NCBI RefSeq assembly: GCF_015100155.1
Contig: NZ_JACKZA010000010.1
Span: 49,653 to 113,652 of the forward strand
DNA length: 64,000 nt
From: Acidithiobacillus sp. HP-2
GTDB taxonomy: Bacteria; Pseudomonadota; Gammaproteobacteria; Acidithiobacillales; Acidithiobacillaceae
Reading direction: 5' to 3'
The position numbers and the translations under genes were made by a program. Under the pieces are notes generated by a model. It did no database searches. It saw only the letters and a program-made list of their open reading frames with translations, and was not told the origin of the DNA. This document shows, in pieces, positions 61,665-64,000 of the stretch. Every line of letters begins with the position of its first letter. Positions within the stretch are counted from its first letter, which is position 1.

Positions 61665-64000
61665 ATGGACTACAAGCTGACACTGAATCTTCCCCAAACG
61701 GACTTTCCCATGCAGGGCAAACTCCCCGAACGCGAACCGGCAACACTGGCGCGCTGGCAGGAGCATGATTTATATGCCGCCATCCAGACGGCGCGCAGCA
61801 ATGCCCCGACATTCATCCTGCATGACGGCCCTCCCTACGCTAACGGCAAAATTCACATAGGCCATGCGGTCAATAAAATCCTCAAGGACATCATCAACAA
61901 AAGCAAATTGAGTGAAGGTTACCGGGTACCCTATGTGCCGGGCTGGGATTGTCATGGCTTACCCATTGAAATCCAGGTAGAAAAAGAGCTGGGACGCCCT
62001 GGAGAAAAAGTCAGTGCCCAGGAATTTCGCAACGCTTGCCGGACTTATGCGGAAAGTCAGATTGTTGGACAAAAGCAGGATTTTGAACGACTCGGCATCC
62101 TCGGCGACTGGCAGCATCCCTATCTGACCATGCATTTCGCAGCAGAAGCCAATATTCTTCGGGAACTTGGTCGCTTGACCGTCAATGGTCAGGTAGTACG
62201 CGGTGCCAAACCCGTCCACTGGTGTGTGGATTGTGGTAGTGCACTGGCCGAAGCGGAAGTCGAATATCAGGATCGCACGGATCCCTCCATTGATGTGGCT
62301 TTTGCCGTCGCCGATCCGGCTGACCTGCAGCAACGGCTGGGGCTGAAGGAGGCTGTCGCCGCCAGTGTGGTCATCTGGACTACCACCCCATGGACTTTAC
62401 CAGCCAATCAGGCGGTCGCCGTACATCCCGATTATGCTTATGTGCTCCTGCGCAGCGGGCATCGCCATATTCTGGTGGCTGCCGATCTGGCCGAAAGCAC
62501 CCTCGCCCGTTATGGGGAAACTTCGGAAAATGGTCCTGCCATTCTGGCAGAATGTAGCGGATCGCAGCTCGAAGGACTGATTCTGCAGCATCCTTTTCTG
62601 GATCGTCAGGTTCCAATCATTCTCGGCCATCATGTCACCCTGGAAGCCGGTACCGGATGTGTGCACACCGCGCCTGCGCATGGCGTAGAGGACTATGAGG
62701 CCAGTCGTCATTATCATCTGCCGGTAGAAAGCCCCTTGCAGGATAACGGCCGCTTGCGTGATGACATGCCCCGTGGTCTCGCCGGGCTGAATATTCGTCA
62801 GGCCAACGAAAGAATCATCGAACTGCTGCAGGAGGAAGATGCCTTACTGCATCTGGAAAAAATCCGCCACAGCTATCCCCATTGCTGGCGGCACAAGACG
62901 CCCCTGCTGTTTCGGGCGACACCGCAATGGTTTATCAGCATGTCTGCCAACCAGCTCCGCGACAAGGCTCTCTCTGCCATAGAAGCAACGCGCTGGATTC
63001 CCGACTGGGGTCAGGAGCGCATTGCCGGCATGATCCGTCAGCGTCCGGACTGGTGTATTTCCCGGCAAAGAGCCTGGGGCGTACCCATTGCCCTGTTTTT
63101 CTGCGGCCAGTGTGGTGAACCGCTGCGCGATGCGGCAACTTTCGAACGGATTGCTCAGGCGGTGGAAGCCAATGGTGTTGATGCCTGGTTCAACCAGCCT
63201 GCCGGGGATTTTCTGCCTGCAGGAGCCCATTGTGCAGCCTGTGGACATGATCATTTCCACAAGAGTACGGATATTCTTGACGTCTGGTTTGATTCCGGCT
63301 CGACCCACGCCTTTGTCCTGGAGCAGCGTCCGGAACTGCACAGTCCTGCCGACCTGTATCTGGAAGGCTCAGATCAACATCGTGGCTGGTTTCAGTCCTC
63401 CCTGCTGGAGTCTGTGGCGAGCCGGGGGCGTGCACCATTCAAGGCGGTTTTGACTCATGGCTTCACGGTGGATGGTGAAGGCCGCAAAATGAGCAAGTCA
63501 GTGGGTAACGTCATTGCCCCGCAAAGCATTATCGACCGTTATGGTGCGGATATTCTGCGCCTCTGGGTGGCTTCGGCAGATTACCGGGGCGAAATTCCCA
63601 TTTCCGATGCCATCGTCAAGCAGTTGGGGGATAGCTATCGGCGCATTCGTAACACGGCCCGCTACATTCTCGGCAACACCCACGATTTTGACTGCGCAAA
63701 AGACGCACTCCCCGCAGCAGAGTTGCTGGAAATGGATCGCTGGATGCTGGCGCGCACCGCACTGCTGCAGGAAGAAATTCGTGCGGCCTATGCTGAATAC
63801 CAATTTCTCAAGGTCCAGCAAAAGCTCCATCATTTTTGTTCCATTGATCTGGGCGGCCTCTATCTGGACGTACTCAAGGATCGCCTCTATACCTCACCGA
63901 CTGCCTCTCGCGCCCGCCGTTCCGCACAAACCATCCTCTGGCTGATGCTGGAAGCCATGGTGCGCTGGATGGCACCCATACTGAGCTTTACCGGAGAAGA
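61665..64000 (+). CDS. ileS: Isoleucyl-tRNA synthetase (partial, runs off window)
   Basis: The frame starts at ATG 61665 and stays open for 778 codons to the window edge; the family is about 940 aa. The class I HIGH motif is in FILHDGPPYANGKIHIGHAVNKIL and the KMSKS motif in GEGRKMSKSVGNVIA (KMSKS at about 63487-63501). Between them lie the editing domain (VVIWTTTPWTLPANQAVAVHP) and DLYLEGSDQHRGWFQ. It charges tRNA-Ile. The C-terminal zinc-binding part is outside the window. Confidence 0.96.
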   Translation, partial: MDYKLTLNLPQTDFPMQGKLPEREPATLARWQEHDLYAAIQTARSNAPTFILHDGPPYANGKIHIGHAVNKILKDIINKSKLSEGYRVPYVPGWDCHGLPIEIQVEKELGRPGEKVSAQEFRNACRTYAESQIVGQKQDFERLGILGDWQHPYLTMHFAAEANILRELGRLTVNGQVVRGAKPVHWCVDCGSALAEAEVEYQDRTDPSIDVAFAVADPADLQQRLGLKEAVAASVVIWTTTPWTLPANQAVAVHPDYAYVLLRSGHRHILVAADLAESTLARYGETSENGPAILAECSGSQLEGLILQHPFLDRQVPIILGHHVTLEAGTGCVHTAPAHGVEDYEASRHYHLPVESPLQDNGRLRDDMPRGLAGLNIRQANERIIELLQEEDALLHLEKIRHSYPHCWRHKTPLLFRATPQWFISMSANQLRDKALSAIEATRWIPDWGQERIAGMIRQRPDWCISRQRAWGVPIALFFCGQCGEPLRDAATFERIAQAVEANGVDAWFNQPAGDFLPAGAHCAACGHDHFHKSTDILDVWFDSGSTHAFVLEQRPELHSPADLYLEGSDQHRGWFQSSLLESVASRGRAPFKAVLTHGFTVDGEGRKMSKSVGNVIAPQSIIDRYGADILRLWVASADYRGEIPISDAIVKQLGDSYRRIRNTARYILGNTHDFDCAKDALPAAELLEMDRWMLARTALLQEEIRAAYAEYQFLKVQQKLHHFCSIDLGGLYLDVLKDRLYTSPTASRARRSAQTILWLMLEAMVRWMAPILSFTGE

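Noticed and set aside
1-64000. CRISPR arrays, rRNA or tRNA genes
   Set aside because: I saw no regularly spaced direct repeats and no cloverleaf-like sequence with the usual T-loop motif. A tRNA or covariance-model scan would be needed to exclude them fully.

Overview
The window reads as a chromosomal segment of a chemolithoautotrophic proteobacterium, most likely an Acidithiobacillus or close relative. The main reasons are a form IA RubisCO/alpha-carboxysome cluster fused to a DAB inorganic-carbon uptake module, a divergent cbbR, two ClC chloride/proton antiporters side by side, a persulfide dioxygenase, and copper and arsenic resistance remnants. The genus is an inference from gene content and order; no database search was possible.

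Left part (1-17.5 kb) is a mobile, decayed accessory region. It holds the N-terminus of an ISAzo13-type transposase at the edge, a GNAT toxin-like gene with an unfamiliar partner, and an AraC-type fragment. Two nearly identical 1415-bp IS256-family elements follow, neither with target-site duplications. Between them lie a truncated IS4/IS701-like transposase, an IS110 fragment and a LysR gene. The second IS256 copy cuts an ISKra4-like remnant on one side and a cusA metal-efflux gene on the other. After that come a Met/His-rich exported protein, a second ISKra4 remnant, a persulfide dioxygenase, a broken VOC gene, an aquaglyceroporin, an unrecognised 299-aa protein, a carboxymuconolactone-decarboxylase-like protein, an ECF sigma factor, a PadR regulator, a ferritin-like DUF2202 protein and a truncated LysR gene.

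Middle part (17.6-37.8 kb) is ordinary chromosome with one unusual gene pair. A stand-alone di-iron MBL (ODP-like) protein is paired with a Roadblock/LC7 protein. Then come a TolC-type outer-membrane channel, a YajR-type MFS protein, two ClC antiporters with a divergent LysR regulator, an AI-2E-family membrane protein, HemY, an L,D-transpeptidase, and the recG-DUF1858-ridA-spoT-rpoZ-gmk-yicC run on the minus strand. A 168-bp imperfect inverted repeat sits upstream of yicC and shares its arm with two other intergenic repeats.

Right part (37.8-57.6 kb) is the carbon-fixation supercluster. In transcription order on the minus strand it runs cbbL, cbbS, csoS2, csoSCA, csoS4A, csoS4B, csoS1C, csoS1A, csoS1B, a bacterioferritin-like gene, acRAF, mcdA, mcdB, cbbO, dabB, an extra membrane-protein gene, dabA, cpii and cbbQ. 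A convergent csoS1D-NUDIX pair lies beyond cbbQ. Together these encode the enzyme, shell, scaffold, carbonic anhydrase, assembly factor, positioning system, activase, and bicarbonate accumulation with its PII-like sensor. cbbR is divergent, with a palindromic operator-like site in the shared promoter. The window ends in murJ-DUF2203-ribF-ileS, with ileS running off the edge.
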